From: Arthrobacter silvisoli
GTDB taxonomy: Bacteria; Actinomycetota; Actinomycetes; Actinomycetales; Micrococcaceae
Direction of reading: 5' to 3'
NCBI RefSeq assembly: GCF_003369445.1
Contig: NZ_QRCU01000039.1
Span: 62,001-126,000, forward strand
DNA: 64,000 bases
The position numbers were made by a program, and so were the translations under genes. The notes beneath the pieces are model-generated. The model had not been told where the DNA came from, did no database searches, and was given only the letters and a program-made list of their open reading frames with translations. Of the stretch, positions 48,895-57,209 are shown piece after piece. Each line of letters starts with the position of its first letter. Positions within the stretch are counted from its first letter, which is position 1.

Positions 48895-49551
48895 CTACAC
48901 GGCTTCGCCGGTGGGGTCCTCCGCCGTCGGATCGGCCAGGGCGCGGCCGCCTACGGGGATGCTGTCCCAGTGGAGGACGCTCCAGCCCGAGTCCGGGTCG
49001 CCCTCAAGCGCCACGATTCCGGTGTTGGGCAGCTGGTGGGTTTCGGCGAACAGGGTGTCGATGTCCTCGGCCCGGCGGCCCGCCCAGCAGCGGATGGCCG
49101 CGCCGTGGCTGACGATCGCCGCCGTCCCATGGCCCGCCGCGACCACCTTGTTCACGGAGGCGTCGAAACGTTCGAAGAAGTCGTGGCCCGTGAACGCGCC
49201 CGGCATGCGCAGGTCCAGGTTGCCGTCGCTCCAGGCGAAGACAGTGCCCATGTAGCGCATGTGCGATCCGTGGTCTGTCTTCTTCTCCAGCGACCCGGCT
49301 TCGATCTCGTGGACGCCGTCCAGGATTTCCGGGTCCAGGCCGAGCGCCCGGGCCAGCGGCGCCGCGGTGAGCTGGGTCCGCAGCAGGGTCGACGTGTAGA
49401 TGGCCTCGATGGCTTCGTCCGCCAAGGCTTCGGGCAGCGCCGCGGCCTGGCGCTCGCCGAGCCCGGTCAGCCCAGGGCCGGGAAACGCGGTGTCCAACTG
49501 GCCCAGGACGTTGCCGGGAGTCTGGCCGTGACGGATAAGCAAAAGCCTCAT
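48895..49551 (-). CDS. Histidine phosphatase family protein (second copy)
   Basis: A 218-residue branch 1 phosphatase/mutase-like enzyme: LLLIRHGQTPGNVLGQLDTA with the nucleophilic His, VHEIEAGSLE with the acidic donor position, AIVSHGAAIRCWAG with the second His. Only distantly similar to the phosphatase at 28552-29145. Substrate unknown. Confidence 0.88.
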   Translation of the reverse strand: MRLLLIRHGQTPGNVLGQLDTAFPGPGLTGLGERQAAALPEALADEAIEAIYTSTLLRTQLTAAPLARALGLDPEILDGVHEIEAGSLEKKTDHGSHMRYMGTVFAWSDGNLDLRMPGAFTGHDFFERFDASVNKVVAAGHGTAAIVSHGAAIRCWAGRRAEDIDTLFAETHQLPNTGIVALEGDPDSGWSVLHWDSIPVGGRALADPTAEDPTGEAV

Positions 49552-49625
49552 GCTGGCACCTTACTAGCCGGGACGGACATTGAGGCACAGACGATGACCA
49601 GTGCAACGGACTGGCGGCGCCGGAA

Positions 49626-49685
49626 CGGCTGCGGGGTGATGCGGCGGGGTGACGCGGCAGAATTCGGCTGCGGGGTGATGCGGCG
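49626..49685. repeat. 21-bp direct repeat with 39-bp period
   Basis: The same 21 bases (beginning CGGCTGCGGGGTGATG) occur at 49626-49646 and 49665-49685, in the 254-bp gap between the phosphatase and purB. The intervening part repeats a shorter GGGGTGACGCGGC variant. No gene is seen in this gap. Confidence 0.6.
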
Positions 49686-49805
49686 TCCCGGGACGGCCGC
49701 CTCAACGAAAACGACGACGGCGGTCCGGGACACCCCGTCTGTGAGGCTGTGTCCCGGCCCGCCGCCGTCGTGATCTCGGTGAACGGATGGCGCTCGCGCG
49801 GCGTC

Positions 49806-51245
49806 CTACTTGAGGTGGTCCACCAGCTCGTCCGCGATACCGGTGTAACCGCCGGGGGTGAGTGCCAGGAGGCGGGCTTCGGCGTCGGCCGAGAGGCCCA
49901 GGCCGGAGACGAATTCCTGCATGCGGGCTGCGTCTACGCGCTGGCCGCGGGTGAGGTCCTTGAGGCGCTCGTACGGGTTTTCCATGCCGGCTACGCCGGC
50001 GATTGCCTCGGCGCGCATCACCATCTGGATAGCCTCGCCCAGGACTTCCCAGTTGGTGTCGAGGTCGCCGGCGAGGACGTCCCCGGCGACATCGAGGGCC
50101 TTCAGGCCCTTGGCGACGTTCGAAATTGCCAGCAGGGAGTGGCCGAATGCCACGCCGATGTTGCGCTGCGAGGAGGAGTCGGTGAGGTCGCGCTGCCAGC
50201 GGGAGGTCACCAGGGTGGCGGCGAGGGTGTCCAGCAGGCCGTTGGAGATTTCCAGGTTCGCCTCGGCGTTCTCGAAGCGGATGGGGTTGACCTTGTGCGG
50301 CATGGTGGACGAGCCCGTAGCGCCTGCAACCGGGATCTGGCGGAAGTAGCCAATGGAGATGTAGCTCCAAATGTCCGTGCAGACGTTGTGCAGGATCCGG
50401 TTGAAACGTGCGATATCGGAGTACAGCTCGGCCTGCCAGTCGTGGCTTTCGATCTGCGTGGTGAGCGGGTTCCAGGTGAGGCCCAGACCCTCGACGAAGG
50501 ACTTGGACACGGCCTGCCAGTCGGCGCCCGGAACGGAGGCGACATGCGCGGCGTAGGTGCCGGTGGCGCCGTTGATCTTGCCCAGGTATTCGGTCTTCGC
50601 GATGCGGTCCAACTGGCGGCCCAGGCGGTGCGCGATCACCGCCAGTTCCTTACCGAGTGTGGTGGGGGTGGCCGGCTGTCCGTGGGTGCGGGAGAGCATC
50701 GGCACGGCGCGGTTTTCTTCGGCCATGGCTTCGATCTGCTGTACCAGCGCACGGGCGGCCGGCAGCCAGACGTCCTCCACGGCACCCTTGATGCCCAGGG
50801 CGTAGGACAGGTTGTTGATGTCCTCGGAGGTGCAGCCGAAGTGCACCATGGCGGTCAGGTTCTCGATGCCAATGGCCGGGAGGCGGCGGCTGATGTAGTA
50901 CTCGACGGCCTTGACGTCGTGCACGGTGACGGCTTCGATCTCGGCCAGTTCGGCCACGGCGGCGGCATCGAACTCGGTGACGATGCTGCGGAGCTTGTCC
51001 TGCTGTTCGGCGGTCAGGGGGCCCGCGCCGGGCAGCACGCTGTTGCTGGTCAGGTGGATGAGCCATTCGACCTCGACGGCCACACGGTCGCGGTTGAGGG
51101 CGGCCTCGGACAAGTAATCGACCAGCGGGGCGATGGCGGACTGGTAACGGCCGTCCAGGGGGCCGAGGGCAATCTTCTCCGGCGACGCGGCAAGGGCCAG
51201 GCGTCCGGAGGGCGTACGGGTAACAGCGGCGGCGGTTTCAGGCAT
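49806..51245 (-). CDS. purB: Adenylosuccinate lyase
   Basis: A 479-residue fumarase/aspartase-superfamily enzyme of purine synthesis (SAICAR and adenylosuccinate cleavage). Signature GSSTMPHKVNPIRFENAEAN is complete, FGCTSEDINNLSYALGIKG and LSRTHGQPATPTTLGKELAV carry the other conserved active-site regions. LGPLDGRYQSAIAPLVDYLS is the usual PurB start. Length fits the long (E. coli-like) subtype. It is alone on its strand. Confidence 0.96.
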   Translation of the reverse strand: MPETAAAVTRTPSGRLALAASPEKIALGPLDGRYQSAIAPLVDYLSEAALNRDRVAVEVEWLIHLTSNSVLPGAGPLTAEQQDKLRSIVTEFDAAAVAELAEIEAVTVHDVKAVEYYISRRLPAIGIENLTAMVHFGCTSEDINNLSYALGIKGAVEDVWLPAARALVQQIEAMAEENRAVPMLSRTHGQPATPTTLGKELAVIAHRLGRQLDRIAKTEYLGKINGATGTYAAHVASVPGADWQAVSKSFVEGLGLTWNPLTTQIESHDWQAELYSDIARFNRILHNVCTDIWSYISIGYFRQIPVAGATGSSTMPHKVNPIRFENAEANLEISNGLLDTLAATLVTSRWQRDLTDSSSQRNIGVAFGHSLLAISNVAKGLKALDVAGDVLAGDLDTNWEVLGEAIQMVMRAEAIAGVAGMENPYERLKDLTRGQRVDAARMQEFVSGLGLSADAEARLLALTPGGYTGIADELVDHLK

Positions 51246-51453
51246 GGGCCAATTCTTTCATGAACTGCGGCAGGCACCTTAAGCGGACTCCGCTATGTGA
51301 ATACCGCCGCGGCCTGTCCTCCACAGCGGCCCCGCAGGCCGGTTGTCCACATAGCGCCCGACGGCGGTTCCGCGCCGCGGGAGCGCGCCGTAGCTTCGGT
51401 GCATCAGGGCGGGCAGCCCGGTGCCCGTACCGCGTTGGGAGACAGGAGCTGAA

Positions 51454-51759
51454 ATGGGCGATACGTTGTTTGCGGCGAAAACCTCGTTTGATGCGGGGCA
51501 ATGGACCCGGCAGGGCGTCGAGGTCCGGCAACTGGCCACACGGATGGCCCGGTGTGCGGATGAAGCGGATGCCGCGTTGTCGCAGCTTGGTCAGGCGCAG
51601 ATGAGGCAATGGCAGTCGCCGGCGGGCCGGGCCTACCGGAACGTCGTCGCCAGCCACCTGACCGAGCTGCGAAGGGCGCGCGATACCCTACGGGAGGCCT
51701 CTGCCTTGGTGATGCAGGAGGCGGCGACGGCGGCGGTTGCTGCGGGGCAGGGCTACTGA
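51454..51759 (+). CDS. WXG100-like small helical protein
   Basis: A 101-residue, helix-turn-helix-hairpin type protein with a central Trp53 turn (QMRQWQSPAGRAYRNVVASH), the W-x-S/G pattern of ESAT-6/WXG100 proteins. Both flanking stretches are amphipathic and Ala-rich. Start chosen at 51454 with AGGAG upstream. Its stop overlaps the next start by one base (TGATG), tying it to the hydrolase downstream. Such small proteins often act as partners for type VII-like secretion or for the adjacent large protein; secretion genes are not in the window. Confidence 0.72.
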   Translation: MGDTLFAAKTSFDAGQWTRQGVEVRQLATRMARCADEADAALSQLGQAQMRQWQSPAGRAYRNVVASHLTELRRARDTLREASALVMQEAATAAVAAGQGY

Positions 51760-53195
51760 TGCCCGGCGTGCGTATGCAGGACGGCGGGCTTGGGCCTGTT
51801 GACCCGCCGGCGGACGAGGTATTGAAGGTCCGTGGCGGTGTGGGTGGGATCAGTTTCCAGTTCGAGGAACTCCTGGCCGGAGCCAATGCCTTGGACGGCG
51901 TGGTCCGGATGCTGGATTCCGTTGTCCTCGAAGCCGACGCAGTCCGCCGGGACCTCTTCGTGTCGGAACTGAGCACGTTGACCGCCGGCGGCCCGGCCAT
52001 CGTCACCGTCGGGGACGGTGTGCGGGCCGCTTCCGCCATTCGTGACGCGATCCGGGCCACCGCGGAACAAGTTCGGGCGAGCCATCGCGAGTATGAATAC
52101 ACCGAATCATGGAATGCGATCGCCACCCGCGTGGGGCTGCTGCACCCGCCTCTCCTTGAGGCGACCATGCTCCTCGGCGGGGCCAAGCCAGGAACCCACC
52201 ATGGCGACCGGGACCGGGTTGAACATCTTGTGGCCCAGCTTCCCCTCATTGTGGGATCCCTTTCGCTGCCGACCTCCGTGCTGGCCGCGCTGAGCGCGGC
52301 CTTGGGAGGCCAGACGGATGTCCGGGCCATCCTCCGGACCATCGTCGAAGTGCCCGGACTGGCGTACCTGAAACCGCGGCCTGTCGCGGTGCAGAAAATG
52401 GAAACCACGGAGGAAAGTGTCGATCTGTCCCTCGCGGCCCTGCTGCGCCGGACCGAGGATCTGCATGGCGAAGGAAAGGGGGAAATCGCCGTCATCAAAG
52501 TGGAACCCCCGGGCAACAAGGTCGCCTGGGTGGTGCTCATTCCCGGTACCCAGAAGGGTGAGCCGACGGGCGGAAGCAACCCGATCGACGAAGGCGGCAA
52601 CGTCGACAGCCTCGGCTATGACTCCGCCTACCTCGCCCCTGCCATCCAGGAGGCACTGCGGGAGGCGGGTGCCGAGGCCGGACAGCAGGTCGCAGCAGTC
52701 GGTCACAGCCAGGGCGGTGTCCACGCGATGAACCTCGCGGCCAACAAAGCTTTCCTGGCCGAATACGACCTCAAGTACGTTTTCACGGCCGGATCCCCGG
52801 TCGGCGGCGTGAAGCCCGAGCCCGGGATCAGCAGCCTGCATCTGGAGCACACCCAGGATATGGTTCCGGGCCTCGAAGGCGCCCCGAACGCCGACACGAA
52901 AGACCGGGTGACAGTGACGCTCGAGAACTCGGTGGAAACCCCGGCGGGTCAGGATCCCGGCCTTGGCCCAGGGCACAGGCTGGAGATGTACGCGGAAGGC
53001 GCAGAACGGGTCGCCGCAAGCCGCGACCCGTCGTTGGTGGCATCCGCGGCCGTCCTCTCGGGCGTGCTCGGGACGCGCGGGCGCACCGCACAAGTTCCAG
53101 CCAAGGTGACCAGGTTCAAACTCACCCGCCAGGCAATGCCCGGCCCACCCGAGCTGCGGCTCCCGGCGAACCGCTCCGAAGCGGGGTGGCGTTGA
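51759..53195 (+). CDS. Alpha/beta-hydrolase (lipase-motif) protein with WXG-like N-terminal region
   Basis: About 478 residues. The N-terminal 130 residues are helical (FQFEELLAGANALDGVVRML, TAEQVRASHREYEYTESWNA), like a second WXG/LXG-type segment. The C-terminal half is an alpha/beta hydrolase: WVVLIPGTQKGEP (oxyanion side), nucleophile elbow VGHSQGGVHAM (Ser317), and YVFTAGSPVGGV with EHTQDMVPGL and later GHRLEMYAEG supplying likely Asp and His. No signal peptide. Translationally coupled to the WXG100-like gene, suggesting a secreted or surface pair. Alternative start at 51774. Confidence 0.75.
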   Translation: MPGVRMQDGGLGPVDPPADEVLKVRGGVGGISFQFEELLAGANALDGVVRMLDSVVLEADAVRRDLFVSELSTLTAGGPAIVTVGDGVRAASAIRDAIRATAEQVRASHREYEYTESWNAIATRVGLLHPPLLEATMLLGGAKPGTHHGDRDRVEHLVAQLPLIVGSLSLPTSVLAALSAALGGQTDVRAILRTIVEVPGLAYLKPRPVAVQKMETTEESVDLSLAALLRRTEDLHGEGKGEIAVIKVEPPGNKVAWVVLIPGTQKGEPTGGSNPIDEGGNVDSLGYDSAYLAPAIQEALREAGAEAGQQVAAVGHSQGGVHAMNLAANKAFLAEYDLKYVFTAGSPVGGVKPEPGISSLHLEHTQDMVPGLEGAPNADTKDRVTVTLENSVETPAGQDPGLGPGHRLEMYAEGAERVAASRDPSLVASAAVLSGVLGTRGRTAQVPAKVTRFKLTRQAMPGPPELRLPANRSEAGWR

Positions 53196-53209
53196 AAGCC
53201 CACGTGCAG

Positions 53210-53638
53210 TCAGCGGCGGCGCGCCCCCGGGATCCAGCTGGCCACCATCGAAATCACGCTGATGATGATCGCGGCCAGGATCGCCGTCCAGAAGAACGAG
53301 TCGATCGTCAGGTGCACCGGTGTGTAACTGCTCAACCAAGCGGTGAGGAACAGCATGGCCGCATTGATGATGATCGTGAAGAGACCCAGCGTCAGGATGG
53401 TGATAGGCAAGGACAAGAGTTTCACGAGGGGCCGGACAAAGGCGTTGACCACTCCGAAAATCAGGCCGATGAACAAGTATGCAAGGACCACGCCCAGGGT
53501 GTCGGCGCCCTGGGTGATGCCGGCATTGTTCACAGCGTTGCTGGTGGCCGTGGTGGAAATATCCAGGCCGGGAAGAATCCAGTTGGCCACCCAGAGGGCC
53601 AGGCCATTAATCAGGACACGGACAATGAATGCACCCAT
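53210..53638 (-). CDS. Phage-holin-like four-helix membrane protein (Phage_holin_4_2 family)
   Basis: A 142-residue membrane protein with four helices: FIVRVLINGLALWVANWILP, LGVVLAYLFIGLIFGVVNAF, RPLVKLLSLPITILTLGLF and ILAAIIISVISMVASWIPG. The VNAFVRPLVKLLSLPITILT motif is diagnostic of this family, common in bacterial chromosomes and not evidence of a prophage here. Function in non-phage settings is unknown. Confidence 0.9.
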   Translation of the reverse strand: MGAFIVRVLINGLALWVANWILPGLDISTTATSNAVNNAGITQGADTLGVVLAYLFIGLIFGVVNAFVRPLVKLLSLPITILTLGLFTIIINAAMLFLTAWLSSYTPVHLTIDSFFWTAILAAIIISVISMVASWIPGARRR

Positions 53639-53712
53639 GCGCCCATGCTTTCACACAGTGCTTCAAGGAGTGTCCATACGGACCCAAAAAGCCGACCAGT
53701 AGGCTTGGAACC

Positions 53713-54831
53713 ATGACTTCTTCTGACATGGCACAGGAGGGCGTCCGGCCCCGCCCGGTGGTGGACAGCCTTCCCAAATACGCCGCCGGGAAACCACCGG
53801 CGGTAATTGCGGGGCTGACCAGCTACAAGCTGTCCTCGAACGAGAACCCGCTGCCTCCGATTCCCGCGGTGCTGGAGGCAATCGCCGATCAGAGCGACAT
53901 CAACCGTTACCCCGATCCACTCGCCACCAAGTTGCGGACCGCGCTCGCGGACTTTCTCGGGGTCCCGGCCGACGACGTCGTCACCGGCGCCGGGAGCCTG
54001 GGCGCCCTGAACCAGATCCTCGCCGCCTTCGCCGGCCAGAACGCCGACGGCAAGGCCGACGAGGTGATTTACGCCTGGCGCTCCTTCGAGGCCTACCCCA
54101 TCTGCGTCGGACTAGCCGGGGCGGAAAGCGTGAGGATTCCGCTGCTGTCCGACGGCCGGCACGATCTCGATGCCATGGCCGCCGCTGTTACCGTGCGCAC
54201 GAAGGTCATCCTGCTGTGCACCCCGAACAACCCCACCGGACCCATCCTCACTGCGCAGGAAACGGAGCGCTTCATCCAGTCCGTCCCGGCCGGCGTCGTG
54301 GTCGTCATTGACGAGGCATACCAGGAGTTCGTCCGCGATAGGGACGCGGTGGACGGCATCAAGCTGTACCGGAAGTACCCGAACGTCGTCGTCCTCCGGA
54401 CGTTCTCCAAGGCGCACGGCCTCGCCGGACTCCGCGTGGGCTACAGCATCGCTGGCGCGGAAATCACCCGGCACCTCCGTGTCGCCGCCACGCCGTTCGC
54501 GGTCTCGCAGATCGCCGAACGGGCTGCCGTCACGTCCCTGGCACACTTCGACGAGGTAGTGGAACGTGTGCAGGGTCTCGTCGACGAGCGTGAACGCGTT
54601 GTGGCCGGCCTGCGGGAGCTTGGCTGGTTTGTCCCGGAAGCGCAGGGGAACTTCGTCTGGCTCAACCTCGGCGAGCACAGTGCGGAGTTCGCGGAGCTTG
54701 CCGGGGAGCACGCATTGTCCGTCCGTGCCTTCGCAAATGAAGGAGTCCGGGTCAGCATTGGAGAGGTCGAGGCCAACACCAGGTTCCTGGAACTCTGTGC
54801 TGGTTATACAAATGTGCCGCGCCCTTTGTAG
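53713..54831 (+). CDS. HisC-type aminotransferase (histidinol-phosphate or aromatic amino acid)
   Basis: A 372-residue fold-type I PLP enzyme. LSSNENPLPPIPAVLEAIAD at the start, TPNNPTGPIL, VVVIDEAYQEF and the PLP lysine Lys233 in TFSKAHGLAGLRVGY are present. These motifs are shared by HisC and by actinobacterial aromatic aminotransferases (Pat/PhhC); no other histidine gene is near, and the downstream 2-oxoacid dehydrogenase favours an amino-acid-degrading role. ATG at 53713 is chosen by length. Confidence 0.88.
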   Translation: MTSSDMAQEGVRPRPVVDSLPKYAAGKPPAVIAGLTSYKLSSNENPLPPIPAVLEAIADQSDINRYPDPLATKLRTALADFLGVPADDVVTGAGSLGALNQILAAFAGQNADGKADEVIYAWRSFEAYPICVGLAGAESVRIPLLSDGRHDLDAMAAAVTVRTKVILLCTPNNPTGPILTAQETERFIQSVPAGVVVVIDEAYQEFVRDRDAVDGIKLYRKYPNVVVLRTFSKAHGLAGLRVGYSIAGAEITRHLRVAATPFAVSQIAERAAVTSLAHFDEVVERVQGLVDERERVVAGLRELGWFVPEAQGNFVWLNLGEHSAEFAELAGEHALSVRAFANEGVRVSIGEVEANTRFLELCAGYTNVPRPL

Positions 54832-54846
54832 GGGTTAACAAATGTC

Positions 54847-54884
54847 CTTGCGTCCCTTACTGAGGATAAAGTTAGGGACGCAAG
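54847..54884. terminator. 11-bp perfect hairpin after the HisC-type gene
   Basis: CTTGCGTCCCT (54847-54857) and AGGGACGCAAG (54874-54884) with a 16-base loop, 15 bp after the stop. No T-tract, so it is a weak terminator or part of the leader of the dehydrogenase operon. Confidence 0.45.
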
Positions 54885-54889
54885 CCAAA

Positions 54890-54924
54890 TATTCCATTTG
54901 AGGAATACATTCCCCAAGCGGAAT
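54890..54924. promoter_or_regulatory. Two overlapping TATTCC/GGAATA inverted repeats before the E1 operon
   Basis: TATTCC-N6-GGAATA (54890-54907) and ATTCC-N6-GGAAT (54909-54924) follow each other in an AT-rich strip 52-86 bp before the E1alpha start. Likely a dimeric regulator site (for example an Lrp/BkdR type); no regulator gene is adjacent. Confidence 0.55.
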
Positions 54925-54975
54925 ATATCAGCGAAAAAATGCTCAGCGTCGGCTGTGGCAGGCAAAGGAGACGGA

Positions 54976-56172
54976 ATGGGCTCAACCCAATTGCCCACCC
55001 CCCGGATCAACGGGGCCGGACAGCAGTTCCTTGAGGGGACGGAGTCCGGCGACCCCGCAACGGGGATGGTCCAATTGCTCGGGCCGGATGGAACGCTCGG
55101 CACGGATCCCGTGTTTTCGGACTACGCCAAGCGACTGGAACCGGAGCAACTGCGCGGGTTCTACGCGGACATGGCCAAGATCCGGCGCTTTGACCAGGAA
55201 GCCACTGCCCTGCAGCGTCAGGGAGAACTGGCCCTTTGGGTTCCCCTCACTGGCCAGGAAGCCGCACAGATCGGCTCCGGCCGGGCCAGCCAGCCGCAGG
55301 ACTACATCTTCCCGACCTACCGGGAGCACGGCGTCGCCTTGACCCGGAACGTGGACCTCTCGGAACTCCTCAAGCTCTTCCGTGGCATTTCCAACGGTGG
55401 ATGGGACCCTACCGAGAACAACTTCCACCTCTACACCCTGGTGCTGGCCGCCCAGATGCCGCATGCCGTGGGTTATGCCATGGGCATCCAGCGCGACCAG
55501 AAGCTGGCAGAAGCAGCAGGGTCCAATGACCCCAAGGCGGCAGTGCTGGCCTACTTCGGCGACGGCGCCAGCTCCGAAGGCGACGTTCACGAATCCATGG
55601 TGTTCGCGGCTTCCTACAGCGCGCCGGTGGTGTTCTTCTGCCAGAACAACCACTGGGCCATCTCGGTTCCCACCGAGGTCCAGACCAAGGTCCCGCTCTT
55701 CAACCGTGCCAAGGGTTACGGTTTCCCGGGCGTCCGGGTGGACGGCAACGACGTCATCGCCGTCCATGCCGTCACTGAATGGGCCCTCGAACATGCGCGC
55801 GAGGGCCGCGGCCCCGTGCTGATCGAAGCCCACACCTACCGGCTCGGCGCCCACACGACGGCCGATGACCCCACCAAGTACCGCGGTTCGGACGAAGAAA
55901 CCGAATGGCGGGGCAAGGATCCCCTGGACCGGCTGGAGAAGTACCTCCGCGCCGAGGGCCTGGCCGACGACTCCTTCTTCGACCAGGTCAAACTGGACGG
56001 GGACGAACTGGCGGCCTACGTCCGCAGGACCGCCCTCTCGCTGCAGGCGCCCGACATCCACGACGCCTTCGCCGGAGTCTACGCCGAACCGCACCCCTTG
56101 GTCGCGGAGGAGCAGGCGTGGTTCCGGACGTACGAGGCAGGTTTCGAAAGCGAAGAGGAGGCAGGTCACTGA
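54976..56172 (+). CDS. 2-oxoacid dehydrogenase E1 alpha subunit (branched-chain or pyruvate type)
   Basis: A 398-residue thiamine-diphosphate subunit. The ThDP/Mg motif runs from GDG (195-197) to NN (224-225) in CQNNHWAISVP; YREHGVALTRNVDLSELLK and HTYRLGAHTTADDPTKYR (phosphorylation-loop region) are typical. The ATG at 54976 has AAAGGAG upstream. With E1beta and E2 it forms the complex that oxidatively decarboxylates branched-chain 2-oxoacids (BkdA) or pyruvate; the HTTADDP loop and separate alpha/beta subunits favour the branched-chain type in actinobacteria. Stop overlaps the next ATG by 1 bp. Confidence 0.93.
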   Translation: MGSTQLPTPRINGAGQQFLEGTESGDPATGMVQLLGPDGTLGTDPVFSDYAKRLEPEQLRGFYADMAKIRRFDQEATALQRQGELALWVPLTGQEAAQIGSGRASQPQDYIFPTYREHGVALTRNVDLSELLKLFRGISNGGWDPTENNFHLYTLVLAAQMPHAVGYAMGIQRDQKLAEAAGSNDPKAAVLAYFGDGASSEGDVHESMVFAASYSAPVVFFCQNNHWAISVPTEVQTKVPLFNRAKGYGFPGVRVDGNDVIAVHAVTEWALEHAREGRGPVLIEAHTYRLGAHTTADDPTKYRGSDEETEWRGKDPLDRLEKYLRAEGLADDSFFDQVKLDGDELAAYVRRTALSLQAPDIHDAFAGVYAEPHPLVAEEQAWFRTYEAGFESEEEAGH

Positions 56173-57152
56173 TGGCCACCATGACCGTTGCGAAAGCCAT
56201 CAACGAAGGCCTCCGCGCGACCCTCAACAACAATGCCAAGTCCCTGCTCATGGGCGAGGACATCGGCGCCTTGGGCGGCGTCTACCGCGTCACGGACGGG
56301 CTCCTCAAGGACTTCGGCCCGGACCGGGTGGTGGACAGCCCGCTCGCCGAGTCCGGCATCGTCGGCACCGCGATCGGCCTGGCCCTGCGAGGCTACCGCC
56401 CCGTCTGCGAAATCCAGTTCGACGGCTTCGTCTTCCCGGCGTTCAACCAGATCACCACCCAGCTTGCCAAGATGCACTTCCGCAGCAGCGGCAAGCTCAC
56501 CGTGCCCGTGGTCATCCGCATCCCGTACGGCGGCGGCATCGGCTCGATCGAACACCACTCTGAATCCCCGGAAGCCCTCTTCGCGCACACCGCGGGCTTG
56601 CGGATCATCACCCCGTCCAACGCCCACGACGCCTACTGGATGATCCAGCAGGCCGTCGAATGCACGGACCCCGTGATCTTCTTCGAGCCCAAGCGCCGCT
56701 ATTGGCTCAAGGGCGAGGTCGACACCGAGAACCCGGGCCCGGCGTCGGACCCCTTCAAGGCTCACGTGCTGCGTGAAGGCAGCGATGCCACGATCGTGGC
56801 GTACGGCCCCCTCGTCCCCGTGGCCCTCGCGGCCGCCGCCGCGGCGGCCGAGGACGGGCACAGCATCGAGGTCATCGACCTGCGCTCGATCTCGCCGATC
56901 GACTTCGACACCGTCGAGGCGTCAGTACGCAAGACCGGGCGCCTGATCGTGGCCCACGAGGCTCCCACGTTCGGTGGTATCGGCGGCGAAATTGCGGCCC
57001 GGATCAGCGAACGCGCGTTCCTGCACCTGGAAGCCCCCGTCATCCGTGTGGGCGGCTTCCATATGCCCTACCCCGTGGCCAAGGTCGAGGAGGACTACTT
57101 GCCGGACATCGACAAGATCCTCGAAGCCTTGGACCGTTCGCTGGCCTACTAG
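56172..57152 (+). CDS. 2-oxoacid dehydrogenase E1 beta subunit
   Basis: A 326-residue transketolase-like subunit. MTVAKAINEGLRATLNNN, LLMGEDIGALGGVYRVTDGL, EIQFDGFVFPAFNQ and PYGGGIGSIEHHSESPEALF are signatures of E1 beta. Start overlaps the E1 alpha stop (TGATG), enforcing equal synthesis of the heterotetramer subunits. E2 follows after 57 bp. Confidence 0.95.
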   Translation: MATMTVAKAINEGLRATLNNNAKSLLMGEDIGALGGVYRVTDGLLKDFGPDRVVDSPLAESGIVGTAIGLALRGYRPVCEIQFDGFVFPAFNQITTQLAKMHFRSSGKLTVPVVIRIPYGGGIGSIEHHSESPEALFAHTAGLRIITPSNAHDAYWMIQQAVECTDPVIFFEPKRRYWLKGEVDTENPGPASDPFKAHVLREGSDATIVAYGPLVPVALAAAAAAAEDGHSIEVIDLRSISPIDFDTVEASVRKTGRLIVAHEAPTFGGIGGEIAARISERAFLHLEAPVIRVGGFHMPYPVAKVEEDYLPDIDKILEALDRSLAY

Positions 57153-57209
57153 CCGCTCCTGCCTGCATCGCGCCCCTGCCGGGCCGCCTGCTGAAACGTA
57201 AGGACCGAA

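Noticed and set aside
52253..52262. GGGATCCC-like sequence resembling the operator half
   Set aside because: Lies inside the lipase-motif gene, lacks the TTT/AAA flanks and is not near a promoter.
53210..53638. Holin-like protein as evidence of a prophage
   Set aside because: No phage genes or attachment sites nearby; this holin family is common in ordinary chromosomes.
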